Positions 1 to 8,737 of a stretch of 64,000 bases of DNA are shown in pieces (positions within the stretch are counted from its first letter, which is position 1; the number at the start of each line of letters is the position of its first letter). The notes under the pieces are model-generated. The model made no database searches, had not been told where the DNA came from, and was given only the letters and a program-made list of their open reading frames with translations. Location: positions 186,001-250,000 of the forward strand of contig CABHOY010000055.1 of NCBI GenBank assembly GCA_902168105.1, given 5' to 3'. The DNA comes from an uncultured Flavihumibacter sp. Its GTDB lineage: Bacteria > Bacteroidota > Bacteroidia > Chitinophagales > Chitinophagaceae. A program made the position numbers and the translations under genes.

Positions 1-2945
1 AACGAACTTGTTATGGATCCAAATGCATCTGGCTGGGGCTTACCGACAAACTGTTTGGGCGCTTGACTATACGTGCTAGTTGGTTTACCATCTTTTCCTA
101 TCCACTGAGGGCGTCCATCTTCAGGATTGACACCCGCCCAGACAGGCATATAAAAGGAGTTGAAGTTTCTGCCTTCTTCATTCCCAAGTATTGACCCGGT
201 TAATGTACTGAGGCTTACGTCCGCTTTGACTAGCTTGTTCTGATTCGTACTCCAGTTGGCATTAAGATTCCATCTGAAATTTTTTGTGCGAATGATAGTA
301 GAATTCAAGGACAGTTCTATGCCTTTGTTTTCCATATTGCCAATATTGGCTAATACCTTGTTGTAACCGGCGACAGAAGGTAGATTAATCTGATATATCA
401 AGCCTGAAGTCTTTTTATTATAAATATCAAACACAAAATTTAGTCGCTCACCCAAAGTCCGCAGTTCAATACCGGCATCCCAGCTAAATGTTTGCTCCCA
501 GCGGATATTTGGATTGCCAGGATTGCCAGCTGGTATGACGCCGCTGTTTCCTTGGTAATTGATCTGAGCTATTTGCTCGAAGCGAGTCATTGCATCGATA
601 GCAGCCGAATTGCCTGCTGCCCCTAAACTTGCCCGAAATTTTAGATAGTTGAGCCATGGTGCATGCTCTTTAAAGTAATTTTCTTCTGAGGCGATCCAAC
701 CTCCTCCTATTGACCAATAAGTCCCCCATCTTTCTTGGTTCCCAAACTTCGAGGCTCCGTCCCTTCTGATACTAGCAGACAATAGATACCTGTCGTTATA
801 AGCAAAATTTGCCTGACCAAATAACGACAACAAGGTTTGTCTGGAAGACTGTCCAGATATTCCTCGCATCGTGTAGCCTGGGCTGGAAAGTTCGTTATAG
901 TTCGGTAACGTCGTACTGTTTCCTTCCGCTTCAGCACCTAATGTTCGCTGCATGAGAATCTGCGCTTCTTGTCCAAGTATAAAATTGCTACTAAGCTTCT
1001 CAAGGAATTCCCTGTCATATCTTATAGTATTTGTTGTGATAATTCCTACTCTGCGGGTATCCAGTTCAGCAATTCTTGGAGGAGCAGTCCCATAGTCGGC
1101 AGAATAAAATCGGGGATCATTTTTTTCTTTATTATCAGCAAACATGACATCGGTACCAATATTGCTGGAAACCGTAATGTATTTGAATAAAGACAGTTCT
1201 GCATATGCTTTTGCTAAACCTCGATATGCGGTGTTTCTGTTGATATTGTATTCTGCCTCGGCCAGCGGATTGAGATATATACCAGTTACGCCCCCCGAGG
1301 GATAAATAAAACGAAAACTACCATCGTCAAAGCGAATTGGGTTTAAAGGAGAAGCGGTGGATGCTGCACCGAAAGAGCTAAGTGTTTCTAAGCTGTTCGC
1401 ATAATTTTGTTGAGTATAAGAAAGGGCGCTGTTTAATCCAAATTTAAAATTTGAAGCCGGGCGATTTTCAAAATTAAATCGTAATGATTTTCTATTAAAA
1501 TCTGTTCCTTTGACAGCGCCGTTCTGCTTGGTGTATTCCAGATTCAGATAAAAACTTGAGGTTCCACTGCCTCCAGAGATAGATAGTTCATTAGCGAGGG
1601 TTGTAGCCCAGCCGTCATAAATTTCCTTTTTTAGATCTGGTTCCGGATAGAAAATGGTATCGCCGGCGGCATTCTTTGTTGTTGGGAATTTTTGGTATAA
1701 ATCCCGTTTTATTTTATCGTCTGTCCAAAGAATTGGATCTGTGTTTTTATAAGTTTGAAACAAAAGTTCCAGATATTGATCCCTTGAAAGTAGTGATGAT
1801 TTGCGGTCCAGCGGATTAGAAAAATCTGTTTGCTGTCTGAAGCTATAAACGGTTTTCCCTGTTTTTCCTTTCTTAGTAGTGACCAGAATGACTCCGTTGC
1901 TCGCTTTTGATCCATAAAGGGCGATGGCGGCTGCATCTTTGAGCACAGAGATTGTTTCGATGTCCGATGGATTTAATTGCGATATTGGATTTGAAACAGG
2001 TGTAACGTTAGCGCCTATTCTTTGTTGAAACTGGTCTTGGGTAATGGGAATGCCATCAATAATGATCAATGGATTTCTAATGCTTTCACCGTTTAATGCA
2101 TTGCTACCGGTGGAAATGCCGCGAATTACCATATTGGCCAAACCAGCGCCAGGCTGGCCGCTGCCGCCAGTCACGAGGAGCCCTGGAACAAAGCCCTGGA
2201 GTGATTTGTCAAAACTTCTATTGGGAATGCTTTGTATTTGCTTCCCCTTAACGACGTTCACCGCACCTGTCGTCTGACGTAGTGTTGTCGTATTGTAGGC
2301 TACAACTACCGCCTCGTCCAGGTCTCCAATGGCTTGCTTAAGCTGTACACTTACGAGCCCATTGCCGCTTACGCTTACTTCCCTAGGTTCATATCCAATA
2401 AGTGAAACACTAAGGGTCGCATTCTCAGAAACTGATGGAAGTGTAAATTGACCCTGTCCGTCAGCCGAGACCCCTCTGCGGCTACCTTTAATCATAACCG
2501 TAGCTCCGGGCAGTGCGTTTCCCTTTCCATCGGTTATTCTTCCGGAAATGGAAACAGTACCTACAGTGGCAGAGTCCTCCGACATCCTGCTATTATTAAC
2601 AGGAAGTTCATTTTTCTTCCTAATAGTAATAGCATTGCCTTTATAACTAAAACTTACGCCCTTACCTGAAAATAACTTCGAGAGAAATTCATCAACTTCC
2701 TGATTGATAAATCTGCCGCTGATGCGTTCATGTTCGTTTACATCTTCATTATGATATACAAACTCATAGCCGGTTTGCCGTGTCACACTCAGTAGAATTT
2801 CTCTTAAAGGTGTCTTATTAGCAATGATGGTAACTTTTTTGCCGGCCGTGGCTGGATGGGCTTGCATTAATAAGCCAATGTGCAATATTAACAGACACAT
2901 GACTAACCTGTTGACTGCAGGATACCCCTTTAGAATTCTACTCAT
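1..2945 (-). CDS. SusC/RagA-type TonB-linked outer membrane porin with STN domain (partial, 3' end beyond the left edge)
   Basis: The reading frame is open from an ATG at 2945 to the left edge, giving 981 codons, so the C-terminal part of the barrel is missing. A signal peptide (hydrophobic stretch CLLILHIGLLMQAHP) is followed by an STN (secretin/TonB short N-terminal) domain at about residues 35-105, a carboxypeptidase-regulatory-like beta-sandwich (SISGRITDGKGNALPGATV), a TonB-box/plug region and the SusC signature VLKDAAAIALYGSKASNGVI. Proteins of this type import glycans or other large ligands together with a SusD lipoprotein, which would lie beyond the left edge. In known systems an STN domain couples such porins to a FecR anti-sigma factor. 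An ECF sigma/FecR pair lies divergently at 3644-5370, so transport-linked control of this gene is likely. The substrate cannot be told. Confidence 0.93.
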   Translation of the reverse strand, partial: MSRILKGYPAVNRLVMCLLILHIGLLMQAHPATAGKKVTIIANKTPLREILLSVTRQTGYEFVYHNEDVNEHERISGRFINQEVDEFLSKLFSGKGVSFSYKGNAITIRKKNELPVNNSRMSEDSATVGTVSISGRITDGKGNALPGATVMIKGSRRGVSADGQGQFTLPSVSENATLSVSLIGYEPREVSVSGNGLVSVQLKQAIGDLDEAVVVAYNTTTLRQTTGAVNVVKGKQIQSIPNRSFDKSLQGFVPGLLVTGGSGQPGAGLANMVIRGISTGSNALNGESIRNPLIIIDGIPITQDQFQQRIGANVTPVSNPISQLNPSDIETISVLKDAAAIALYGSKASNGVILVTTKKGKTGKTVYSFRQQTDFSNPLDRKSSLLSRDQYLELLFQTYKNTDPILWTDDKIKRDLYQKFPTTKNAAGDTIFYPEPDLKKEIYDGWATTLANELSISGGSGTSSFYLNLEYTKQNGAVKGTDFNRKSLRFNFENRPASNFKFGLNSALSYTQQNYANSLETLSSFGAASTASPLNPIRFDDGSFRFIYPSGGVTGIYLNPLAEAEYNINRNTAYRGLAKAYAELSLFKYITVSSNIGTDVMFADNKEKNDPRFYSADYGTAPPRIAELDTRRVGIITTNTIRYDREFLEKLSSNFILGQEAQILMQRTLGAEAEGNSTTLPNYNELSSPGYTMRGISGQSSRQTLLSLFGQANFAYNDRYLLSASIRRDGASKFGNQERWGTYWSIGGGWIASEENYFKEHAPWLNYLKFRASLGAAGNSAAIDAMTRFEQIAQINYQGNSGVIPAGNPGNPNIRWEQTFSWDAGIELRTLGERLNFVFDIYNKKTSGLIYQINLPSVAGYNKVLANIGNMENKGIELSLNSTIIRTKNFRWNLNANWSTNQNKLVKADVSLSTLTGSILGNEEGRNFNSFYMPVWAGVNPEDGRPQWIGKDGKPTSTYSQAPKQFVGKPQPDAFGSITSS

Positions 2946-3643
2946 AAGTAATAGTTGATTATTTGGTTTTTACCCGATATAATAATGAACGTCCCCCGTG
3001 ACAATCAATAAACTGTTTTTCGACTTATCTTAAATTGGCATACTTGACGAATACATTAGCTAGTTGATCTTGATACAATACTTGGTAGTTTATATAGATA
3101 GTACACTCACATAACGTAATCCTTTAGTTAAATTACCTTTAATTAACCCTATAACATTAAGGCCGAAAATTGAAACAAAGGGGGTATACCCCTTTTCAAA
3201 AAATAATGGCTTATTCTTTTCTTATATGCTATCAGATATCCCGGAAATCCTTGTCAGTGCTTTATTTTGGAGGTGTAGCGGATTGAGTCGTGAAAGTCGA
3301 GTTAACAAAAGCGTAACATTGAGACATGAATCTAATATCGTTAACCTGTCATTAACTGAATTGTCCGTGCAAATTTGTTAATTGCAACGACGAATACATC
3401 TGACATTTATCAAATCGCCTGAGGCGTAGTGAAAAGCTGTGCTTAAGATTGCTTATATCAAATCCGGGGGCTGCCATTAGAACCATTCCAAAAGGGAAGA
3501 GGCCTACTATTGGAATTCTGGCTAACATTTCTTTACTTTTGCTGTCTCATCCAACTGTTTGCTGTTAAACCCGCCAATCCTACATCAGAGTTTTAATAGA
3601 CACAAAGGGCTGATTAACAAATAGTGATTTTCAAGAAAATGCA
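2946..3643. other. 698-bp divergent intergenic region between SusC and the ECF sigma factor
   Basis: No convincing gene is seen. The stretch must hold the promoters of both divergent units. Its clearest structure is the 20-nt palindrome at 3177-3196, listed separately. The rest is AT-rich and unassigned. Confidence 0.6.
3177..3196. promoter_or_regulatory. 20-nt palindrome AAAGGGGGTATACCCCTTTT
   Basis: The core GGGGTATACCCC is perfectly self-complementary, and the flanks extend the symmetry to 20 nt with one G-T wobble. A related half, TATACCCCCTTTC, lies at 4198-4210 just upstream of the fecR-like gene. Occurrence in both intergenic spaces of one ECF/FecR/SusC system suggests an autoregulatory promoter or operator element. 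This function is inferred; no binding data can be seen. Confidence 0.4.
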
Positions 3644-4189
3644 ATGGACACGTTGAATGACAATGAACTGTTTCTCCTTATAAAAGAAGGAGATGAAAAA
3701 GCCTTTACTATCTTGTTTCATCGCTACTGGACGCGTATGTGCCTGGGGGCACACACCTTCATGAAAAATGAGGCTGATGCCGGGGATGTTGTGCAAGAGG
3801 TATTCCTCTGGCTTTGGCAGAATAGGGAAACAGTTGTTATCAACACAACGTTGAAAGGATATCTATTGCAGGCTGTTCGTAATAAATGCATTAACAAATT
3901 GGATAAAGAAGCGACGAATCAAAAGCGCCGTAAACAATATGCCTACTTTAAGGAGACCATGGTAACGGCCGTACCCATGGAAAATTCAGAACTGCGCCTT
4001 ACGCTCAATTCGGCCATTGGCGAGTTGGGAGTAGCTAGCAGGACCGCTTTTGAAATGATATATATAGACCGTAAAAGTCAAAAAGAAGCAGCCTTAGAGT
4101 TGGGCATTAGCGCCGCAACAGTAAAAACGCAGGTTCGTAACGTGCTTCGCATTTTGAGGAAGAAATTGAAAAAAATCAATGAAATTTAG
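3644..4189 (+). CDS. ECF-type RNA polymerase sigma-70 factor (FecI-like)
   Basis: The 181-residue protein has the size and two-domain layout of Bacteroidota ECF sigma factors. Region 2 covers about residues 10-75 (FTILFHRYWTRMCLGAHTFM, then DVVQEVFLWLWQNRE). Region 4 covers about 115-175 with a helix-turn-helix (QKEAALELGISAATVKTQVR). It should direct RNA polymerase to a small set of promoters when released by its anti-sigma partner, which is the fecR-like gene 59 bp downstream on the same strand. The divergent STN-containing SusC gene is the likely target and signal source. The ATG at 3644 is chosen because region 2 begins shortly after it. Confidence 0.92.
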   Translation: MDTLNDNELFLLIKEGDEKAFTILFHRYWTRMCLGAHTFMKNEADAGDVVQEVFLWLWQNRETVVINTTLKGYLLQAVRNKCINKLDKEATNQKRRKQYAYFKETMVTAVPMENSELRLTLNSAIGELGVASRTAFEMIYIDRKSQKEAALELGISAATVKTQVRNVLRILRKKLKKINEI

Positions 4190-4248
4190 CTTTCTCCTAT
4201 ACCCCCTTTCTTCCATTTTCATGCCTTATAGTTATATGTTAATTTAAT

Positions 4249-5370
4249 ATGAATTTTGATCCGGAATACATAAAGGAGTTGGTGCTTGATAAGATCGCAG
4301 GCATCATAGATGAGGAGTCTGATCTTTTCCTGAAAAAACTCATTGCGGAAGACCCTGAGGCACTCAAGATCTACCAATCACTTCATGAACAATATAAGCC
4401 AGAGGATCTGCGCAGAATAGAAGAATTGGCGCCAGCCAATGAGGCTCTTATGTGGAAGACAATCCATAAACGAAACTCAAGGCGGTTATGGCTACGCGCG
4501 AGTGTTGGGGTTGCGGCTGCAGTCGCTGTTTTCTTAGGTGTTTATTTATTATGGGCTTCCAGGTTATCTTCATTTAAGGATGGGCAAGTGGCTGGTAATA
4601 CGGGTAGGCAAATTATGTTGCACCTGCCAGGGGAAGAAGCCATTAACCTTAGTGGCAGTCAGGGAGAAATGAAAGTAGGCAGTACTCATCTTAATAATAT
4701 AAATAAAACCCTGACCTATTCCAGTGCGATGGCCGACAATAAAACGGCCATTCTTACAGTTCCTCCGGGAAAGGATTATGTCGTAAGGTTGGACGACGGA
4801 ACGGAAATACAATTAAATGCAGCTACACGCCTTGAATTCCCTCTTAAATTCTCAGGAGCGACCAGGGAGGTCGTAATCGATGGAGAAGCCTATATAAGGG
4901 TTAGAAAAGATGAAAAGAGACCTTTTATCGTTCATTTGTCTCATAGCCAGGTGCAGGTACTTGGTACTGAGTTCAACGTTAATACTTATGATCCTGGCCA
5001 GGAGAAAGTTGCTTTAGTTGAAGGATCTGTTAAGATGATCACAGAAAATAATAGCCTGCTACTCACTCCGGGAAATGAAGGGACATATACAAAACAGAAG
5101 GGGATAGAAGTAGACCGGTTCAGTGCGCGTGAGCGTTTGAGCTGGCGCAATGGGTTATATTTCTTCCATAACGCGACATTCGAAGAGGTCAGCAAGATCT
5201 TACCACGTTGGTTTGGTGTTGAGGTGATTATAGAGAATTATAAAACTGGTAACAGCAGATTCACCGGGTTTATTGATAGAAATGCTCCAATAGCGCAATC
5301 ATTGGACCTTTTAAAAGAGACAAACGCATTCGACTATGTTATAAGTGGTGATACCGTATTGATCCGTTAA
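4249..5370 (+). CDS. FecR-family anti-sigma factor
   Basis: 373 residues with the usual Bacteroidota FecR layout: a cytoplasmic sigma-binding N-terminus (1-80), one membrane span at about 84-103 (VGVAAAVAVFLGVYLLW), a periplasmic FecR domain at about 170-265 (VPPGKDYVVRLDDGTEIQLN, then VLGTEFNVNTYD) and a C-terminal DUF4974/STN-like domain at about 305-372 (FEEVSKILPRWFGVEVII). In this family the periplasmic part contacts the STN domain of a TonB receptor and relays ligand status to the sigma factor. It follows the sigma gene closely and probably shares its transcript. The partner receptor is most likely the divergent SusC at the left edge. Confidence 0.93.
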   Translation: MNFDPEYIKELVLDKIAGIIDEESDLFLKKLIAEDPEALKIYQSLHEQYKPEDLRRIEELAPANEALMWKTIHKRNSRRLWLRASVGVAAAVAVFLGVYLLWASRLSSFKDGQVAGNTGRQIMLHLPGEEAINLSGSQGEMKVGSTHLNNINKTLTYSSAMADNKTAILTVPPGKDYVVRLDDGTEIQLNAATRLEFPLKFSGATREVVIDGEAYIRVRKDEKRPFIVHLSHSQVQVLGTEFNVNTYDPGQEKVALVEGSVKMITENNSLLLTPGNEGTYTKQKGIEVDRFSARERLSWRNGLYFFHNATFEEVSKILPRWFGVEVIIENYKTGNSRFTGFIDRNAPIAQSLDLLKETNAFDYVISGDTVLIR

Positions 5371-5520
5371 AGATGCAGTAATCAATCATCCTAAAAAGAT
5401 ATTTTGAGGAGTTACAGTGGGCGAACATAGCAGCTATTCCAGAAGGATATGCGTACAGCAAAAGCCATAGTAAGCTGTAAAGGTTTCATAATTTATAAAG
5501 GGAAAAATATTTCAATAAAA

Positions 5521-5556
5521 ACGCAAAAAGGATAGGTATACCTGTCCTTTTTGCGT
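5521..5556. terminator. bidirectional hairpin terminator
   Basis: A 16-bp stem (ACGCAAAAAGGATAGG against CCTGTCCTTTTTGCGT, one G-T wobble) closes a TATA loop. It lies between the convergent fecR-like and S9 peptidase genes, so it can serve both. Confidence 0.7.
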
Positions 5557-5638
5557 TGTCGGAATGACTGGGTTATTAGGGGATGGTTTATGAATGATCC
5601 TCGCGTGTTGGAACGATTTCATTACCATATGACATCAA

Positions 5639-8080
5639 CTAAAATGCATTCTTTGCGGTGGCAGGAGTAGCATCCTTATCACCATGTTTTACATATTTAT
5701 CCAGCCAGGCATTCTGTTCATACAACATATGCAGCAGGTTTTCCTTCCCTTTGTACCCATGTGCTTCATAAGGTAAAATTACGAATCGTATGGTACCGCC
5801 ATGTCCCTTCACCGCATTAAATAAGCGTTCGCTTTGAATGGGAAAGGTACCTGAGTTATCATCCATTTCACCATGAATGAGCAGTAAGGGCGTTTTGATC
5901 TTATCAGCATAGCTGAAGGGACTCATGGCGCTGTACAGTTCAGGAGCTTCCCAATAGGTTCGGTCTTCGTTCTGGAAACCGAAGGGCGTTAAGCTACGGT
6001 TATAGGCGCCACTACGGGCAATGCCAGCTTTAAACAGGTTAGTATGAGCCAACAGATTTGCAGTCATAAAGGCTCCATAGCTATGTCCTCCGATGGCTAC
6101 ACGGTTTCTGTCTCCAACGCCCATTTCGGCCAGTTTGTTGATAGCTGCTTCGGCATTCATACGTAATTGATCGGTGAAATTATCGTTGGGCTTCTTAGAC
6201 GAATCGGTGGCTACGATTGGCATTTCAGTATTGTCGAGTACCGCATAACCCTGCGTTACCCAAAATACAGGGCCTCCATAGCTTACCATTGTAAAGCGGT
6301 ATTGTGAACCACGGATCTGTGCTGCGTCGGCTGCACTGTTAAACTCTCTCGGATATGCCCACATTAATACAGGCAGTGGACCATCTTTTTTGGGATCATA
6401 ATTTTTAGGTAAATACAGATCGCCGGTGAGGTCTACACCATCTGCTCTTTTATAACTGATCTTTTGTTTACTGATATTCTCAAGCTGCGGATAAGGATTG
6501 ATGAAATTCGTGATGGCCTTATCAGCTGAGCGTAATACCAGGTTTTTGATATAATAGTTCGGCATGTCTTTCTGAGACTCGCGGCGGGTCAGCAACACCA
6601 GTTTTTCAGCATTGATCACGTCGGTCACCATTTCAAAAGTGCCTTCCGGACAACGCCAGATGATCTCATTCTGTTTAGTAGCCAGATCGAATTTAGCGAT
6701 GAATGGCAGATCGCCTTTGGGAGAACTACCTATCGGATTATTCATCAGCAGCTTGGTGTTATTGTCGATCAGTTTGATGACTTGTTTCCCATATTTGTTT
6801 TTCTCCGTTACAGGTACGCCAGGATTATTATAGGCATCAGTAGTATTACGCTCCAGCAGCGTCTCCAACTCACCGGTAGATGGGTTGTAGCGGTTCAGGC
6901 GTGTGCTTTGTTTGCCTTGCAGACGTTCGATTACAAGTGCCAGTTTCTCATTACCCCAACTGATCCCACCATATCGCCAGCTTGTTTTGAACAGTTCTTT
7001 AGCTTCGCCGGTGAAAGGTGCGCTGAGCGCATATACGGCGTCATGGAAATCTTTTTTACTTTTGTAAATACCGCTGTCGAGCGGCACACACCATGTAATG
7101 GTGGCAGGTTCATCACTCCGCCATTCAAAAGAACGCGGTGCGTTTAACACATTGTCGTGACCGGAGGGCGATAGTTCTGTTGATGGTAACCCGGCTATCA
7201 CTTTTACGACTTTGCCAGTGAGGTCGGTGACATTAATACTGGAATTAAATCCATTAGCAGGTACCAGATATGAGAATGGCTTGTTAATAACACGAGTGAG
7301 CAAGTATTTCTTGTCAGGCGATAAACTAATTGTGTTATAGATGGCTGGTCCTCCAATTTTGGATTCTACACCGTTCACATTTTTTACCAGTTGCGCAGTT
7401 GAATAGAAAGCGAACAATTTTTCATCATAAGGTGATTTGATAAGGTCCTGGTAAGTACGACTAGGCGCTATTTTACCGAGATTTTGCTGAACAGTCGGAC
7501 CGGAGGGCATTAATGATCTGGCAGGAGCCGCTGTAGCAGGCTGCAGGATTGTTTTATACAATAGAGCATTATTGTCCATCCATATGAAATCCTGGCCTAG
7601 TATTATGTTCAGCGCCTGTTTATTTATTTTGGTAGCCTTGCGGGTGGTAATGTCGATCACATACAGATCTACTGCTTTGTTGGTAGTATTGGTGAACGCG
7701 ATCTTTTTTTCATTGGGACTCCACGTAACATTGCCCGCTAGCATACCGGCGGGTAATCCGGCAATAGGAAATTCTTTGTCGGAGGCGAGGTCTTTTAACT
7801 TGAAATTATTAATGAAGTTCTGCCGGCTCGGTGCATAGTTGTTGGGATTGATGCGCTGCCCGGCTATACGAAGTTCCGGCTGCGCCAGTTCTTCTACTGA
7901 TGGATAGCTGTTGCGTTCCATTAGCAGCATCCAGTTTCCCTGACCATCAATGCTTACGGCGGGAGTGGGCTTAGCGAGTAGCAGGTCAGCAATCTCTTTG
8001 GGCGGCATTTTGTACCCATCTTCCTGGGCGAAGCAAGTCTGCACAATAAAAATTGAGATAAGCAAAAGGGTTGTTCTCAT
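5639..8080 (-). CDS. Secreted S9-family (prolyl oligopeptidase-like) serine peptidase, glutamyl-peptidase type
   Basis: An N-terminal signal peptide (MRTTLLLISIFIVQTCFAQ) is followed by a long seven-bladed-propeller-like region and a C-terminal alpha/beta-hydrolase domain. The nucleophile sits in GGHSYGAFM (Ser667 from this start), the acid in LLIHGEMDDNSG and the histidine in ILPYEAHGY, giving a complete catalytic triad in S9 order. The arrangement and the GHSYGAF nucleophile elbow resemble the S9D glutamyl endopeptidases. It probably trims peptides in the periplasm or outside the cell. An in-frame ATG at 8104 would add eight residues; 8080 is preferred because it places a basic residue next to the hydrophobic core. 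It is a single gene, convergent with the fecR-like gene. Confidence 0.9.
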   Translation of the reverse strand: MRTTLLLISIFIVQTCFAQEDGYKMPPKEIADLLLAKPTPAVSIDGQGNWMLLMERNSYPSVEELAQPELRIAGQRINPNNYAPSRQNFINNFKLKDLASDKEFPIAGLPAGMLAGNVTWSPNEKKIAFTNTTNKAVDLYVIDITTRKATKINKQALNIILGQDFIWMDNNALLYKTILQPATAAPARSLMPSGPTVQQNLGKIAPSRTYQDLIKSPYDEKLFAFYSTAQLVKNVNGVESKIGGPAIYNTISLSPDKKYLLTRVINKPFSYLVPANGFNSSINVTDLTGKVVKVIAGLPSTELSPSGHDNVLNAPRSFEWRSDEPATITWCVPLDSGIYKSKKDFHDAVYALSAPFTGEAKELFKTSWRYGGISWGNEKLALVIERLQGKQSTRLNRYNPSTGELETLLERNTTDAYNNPGVPVTEKNKYGKQVIKLIDNNTKLLMNNPIGSSPKGDLPFIAKFDLATKQNEIIWRCPEGTFEMVTDVINAEKLVLLTRRESQKDMPNYYIKNLVLRSADKAITNFINPYPQLENISKQKISYKRADGVDLTGDLYLPKNYDPKKDGPLPVLMWAYPREFNSAADAAQIRGSQYRFTMVSYGGPVFWVTQGYAVLDNTEMPIVATDSSKKPNDNFTDQLRMNAEAAINKLAEMGVGDRNRVAIGGHSYGAFMTANLLAHTNLFKAGIARSGAYNRSLTPFGFQNEDRTYWEAPELYSAMSPFSYADKIKTPLLLIHGEMDDNSGTFPIQSERLFNAVKGHGGTIRFVILPYEAHGYKGKENLLHMLYEQNAWLDKYVKHGDKDATPATAKNAF

Positions 8081-8737
8081 AAGTGACAATTTTGGTTGAA
8101 TCAATACAATTTAGGGTTGATAGACTATAATTTAAACGCAAAAGGTATGAATGGAAATATTAGATGAGCACCTCGTTGTTCTTGGCTCGTTTAATATCAA
8201 AAAATGAGGGGTAGGTTACGGACAAGGTTTTCCTGATCAGCCATTTATACTTAGGATTAGAATTAGCTCCTTCCTTGTGTCGTATGCAAATGAATGCGGT
8301 GAATCGGTCAGCTTCTGACACAGGTTTTATGACCTCCGGAAGAGTAAATTAAATGTTTTTTAAGTGTATTAAAATCACCGTTTGCCCGAAGATCCCTAAA
8401 TCTAAAATGATGTTTTTCAACGGTTACTTCTTTTTACAACATGCGACTTAAGTGGATTAAAACGCATTTCCGTTTGTTGATAATCAGTTATTTGTGAGAT
8501 TATTTCTTTGTTTTATTGACTTATATTTCGATAAATTTGATCATCCAGGCAACAGAATGAGCACCTGTTTATCCTGACATATTGAGCAAATTATCTGTGT
8601 GCTGATATCCCTCGAAGACCAGGATTACGAAGATCAATTTGTACCCATTAACCATAAACATCAAAACCTATGACTTAGCAAACCTTGCCTGACTAAAAAT
8701 CAGATCAGCCAATTTTTAACCAGTAAATATCCACAAA
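8081..8737. other. 656-bp gene-free region between the S9 peptidase and GH30 genes
   Basis: No coding region is supported. It separates two divergent genes and contains one plausible promoter (8507-8539). The remainder shows nothing I can assign. Confidence 0.5.
8507..8539 (+). promoter_or_regulatory. candidate Bacteroidota promoter for the GH30 gene
   Basis: TTTG at 8507-8510 and TAAATTTG at 8532-8539 match the -33 and -7 consensus (TTTG, TAnnTTTG) with a 21-nt spacer. Transcription would start near 8546, leaving a leader of about 190 nt before the ATG at 8738. Confidence 0.35.
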
